From the NCBI GenBank assembly GCA_019637855.1, contig JAHBUX010000024.1, positions 1 to 32,309 on the forward strand: a DNA stretch of 32,309 bases, written 5' to 3'. Below the pieces are notes generated by a model. It saw only the letters and a list, made by a program, of their open reading frames with translations, was not told the DNA's origin and made no database searches. Shown here in pieces: positions 32,120 to 32,309 of the stretch (positions are counted from its first letter, which is position 1; the number at the start of each line of letters is the position of its first letter). Source of the DNA: Bdellovibrionales bacterium. Its GTDB lineage: Bacteria; Bdellovibrionota; Bdellovibrionia; Bdellovibrionales; UBA1609. The translations under genes and the position numbers were made by a program.

Positions 32120-32309
32120 ATGGCGAGGAAATTGAAAGCTCCGAAACAGCTGGAGATGTCAGGCTGCACAGGCTGGGGTGGGAAGCGCTCTGGAGCTGGT
32201 CGTCCTAATAGAACTGGAACTGTTTCGCATGGTCGGCGTGAGACCGTGAACTTTAAGCTGCCGTTGAATTTAACTCTGCGCCTACGTAAAGGGATTCCCA
32301 CCATTCGAC
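32120..32309 (+). CDS. N-terminal part of a RAYT / IS200-like transposase (cut by window edge)
   Basis: From ATG 32120 the frame stays open to the window end, giving 63 residues. The start MARKLKAPKQLEM, the WGGKRSGAGRPNRTG segment and LPLNLTLRLRKGIP are typical of the Y1-type REP-associated tyrosine transposases common in Bdellovibrio-like genomes, where a GGxRxGAGRP motif leads into a strand 'H(I/V)TLR...'. The catalytic His-hydrophobe-His and Tyr lie beyond the edge, so activity cannot be judged. The ribosome binding site is weak. Upstream hairpins fit such elements. Confidence 0.65.
   Translation, partial: MARKLKAPKQLEMSGCTGWGGKRSGAGRPNRTGTVSHGRRETVNFKLPLNLTLRLRKGIPTIR

Noticed and set aside
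1-32309. CRISPR array, tRNA or rRNA genes, prophage genes
   Set aside because: No regularly spaced repeats, no tRNA-like cloverleaf and no rRNA or phage structural motif was seen on reading either strand.

Overview
The window looks like a chromosomal stretch of a Gram-negative bacterium of the Bdellovibrio-like ('deltaproteobacterial') type. The reasons are indirect: a Gld-type ABC cassette, an AgmX/PglI-type C-terminal domain, many exported proteins with Sec, Tat or lipoprotein signals, a spore-photoproduct-lyase-like radical SAM protein in an apparent non-sporeformer, and a transposase of the REP-associated type. No rRNA, tRNA or CRISPR array was found. Genes are densely packed, with frequent ATGA/GTGA overlaps that indicate operons.

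Layout. 1-380: the tail of an unknown gene and a small unknown gene that converge on a perfect palindrome. 381-1655: a compact NFACT-family protein. 1728-8237: a long run of tightly spaced genes, namely a four-gene GldA/GldF/GldG/DUF4340-type ABC cassette followed by a GHMP kinase and a DUF429-type protein. 8290-9987: two exported proteins, one CsgG-like in outline and one likely outer-membrane barrel. 9997-12463 (minus): an exported protein, a spore-photoproduct-lyase-like radical SAM protein and an unknown protein, divergent from an App1-type HAD phosphatase (12498-13577). 13609-15965 (minus): a FecR-like/AgmX-like anchored protein, SecG and a REC-GAF response regulator.

16058-21469 is housekeeping: tmk, holB and tatD overlap or nearly touch, followed by a gapA-pgk-tpiA glycolytic operon with its own recognisable sigma70-type promoter and a TTG start on gapA. 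tpiA stops 2 bp from a convergent gene for a secreted, cysteine-rich, low-complexity protein (21472-22944).

23242-27900 is the most unusual part: four tightly spaced genes for exported proteins. They are a mono-haem CxxCH protein with DUF1588/DUF1585-like segments, a cysteine lipoprotein, a Tat-exported DUF1501-like protein and a di-haem lipoprotein with a polyglycine hinge. Together they look like a dedicated cell-envelope haem system of unknown function. 28149-31513 holds a small zinc-ribbon gene followed by ilvA-like, hisC-like and alpha/beta-hydrolase genes. 31514-32119 is a non-coding region with several inverted repeats and a GGAGA tract, leading into the start of a RAYT-like transposase cut by the window edge.

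All assignments come from reading motifs by eye; no database search was run. Strong calls are the glycolytic enzymes, Tmk, TatD, IlvA-like, HisC-like, the ABC ATPase and SecG. Functions of the exported proteins and the App1, DUF429 and NFACT proteins are family-level only.
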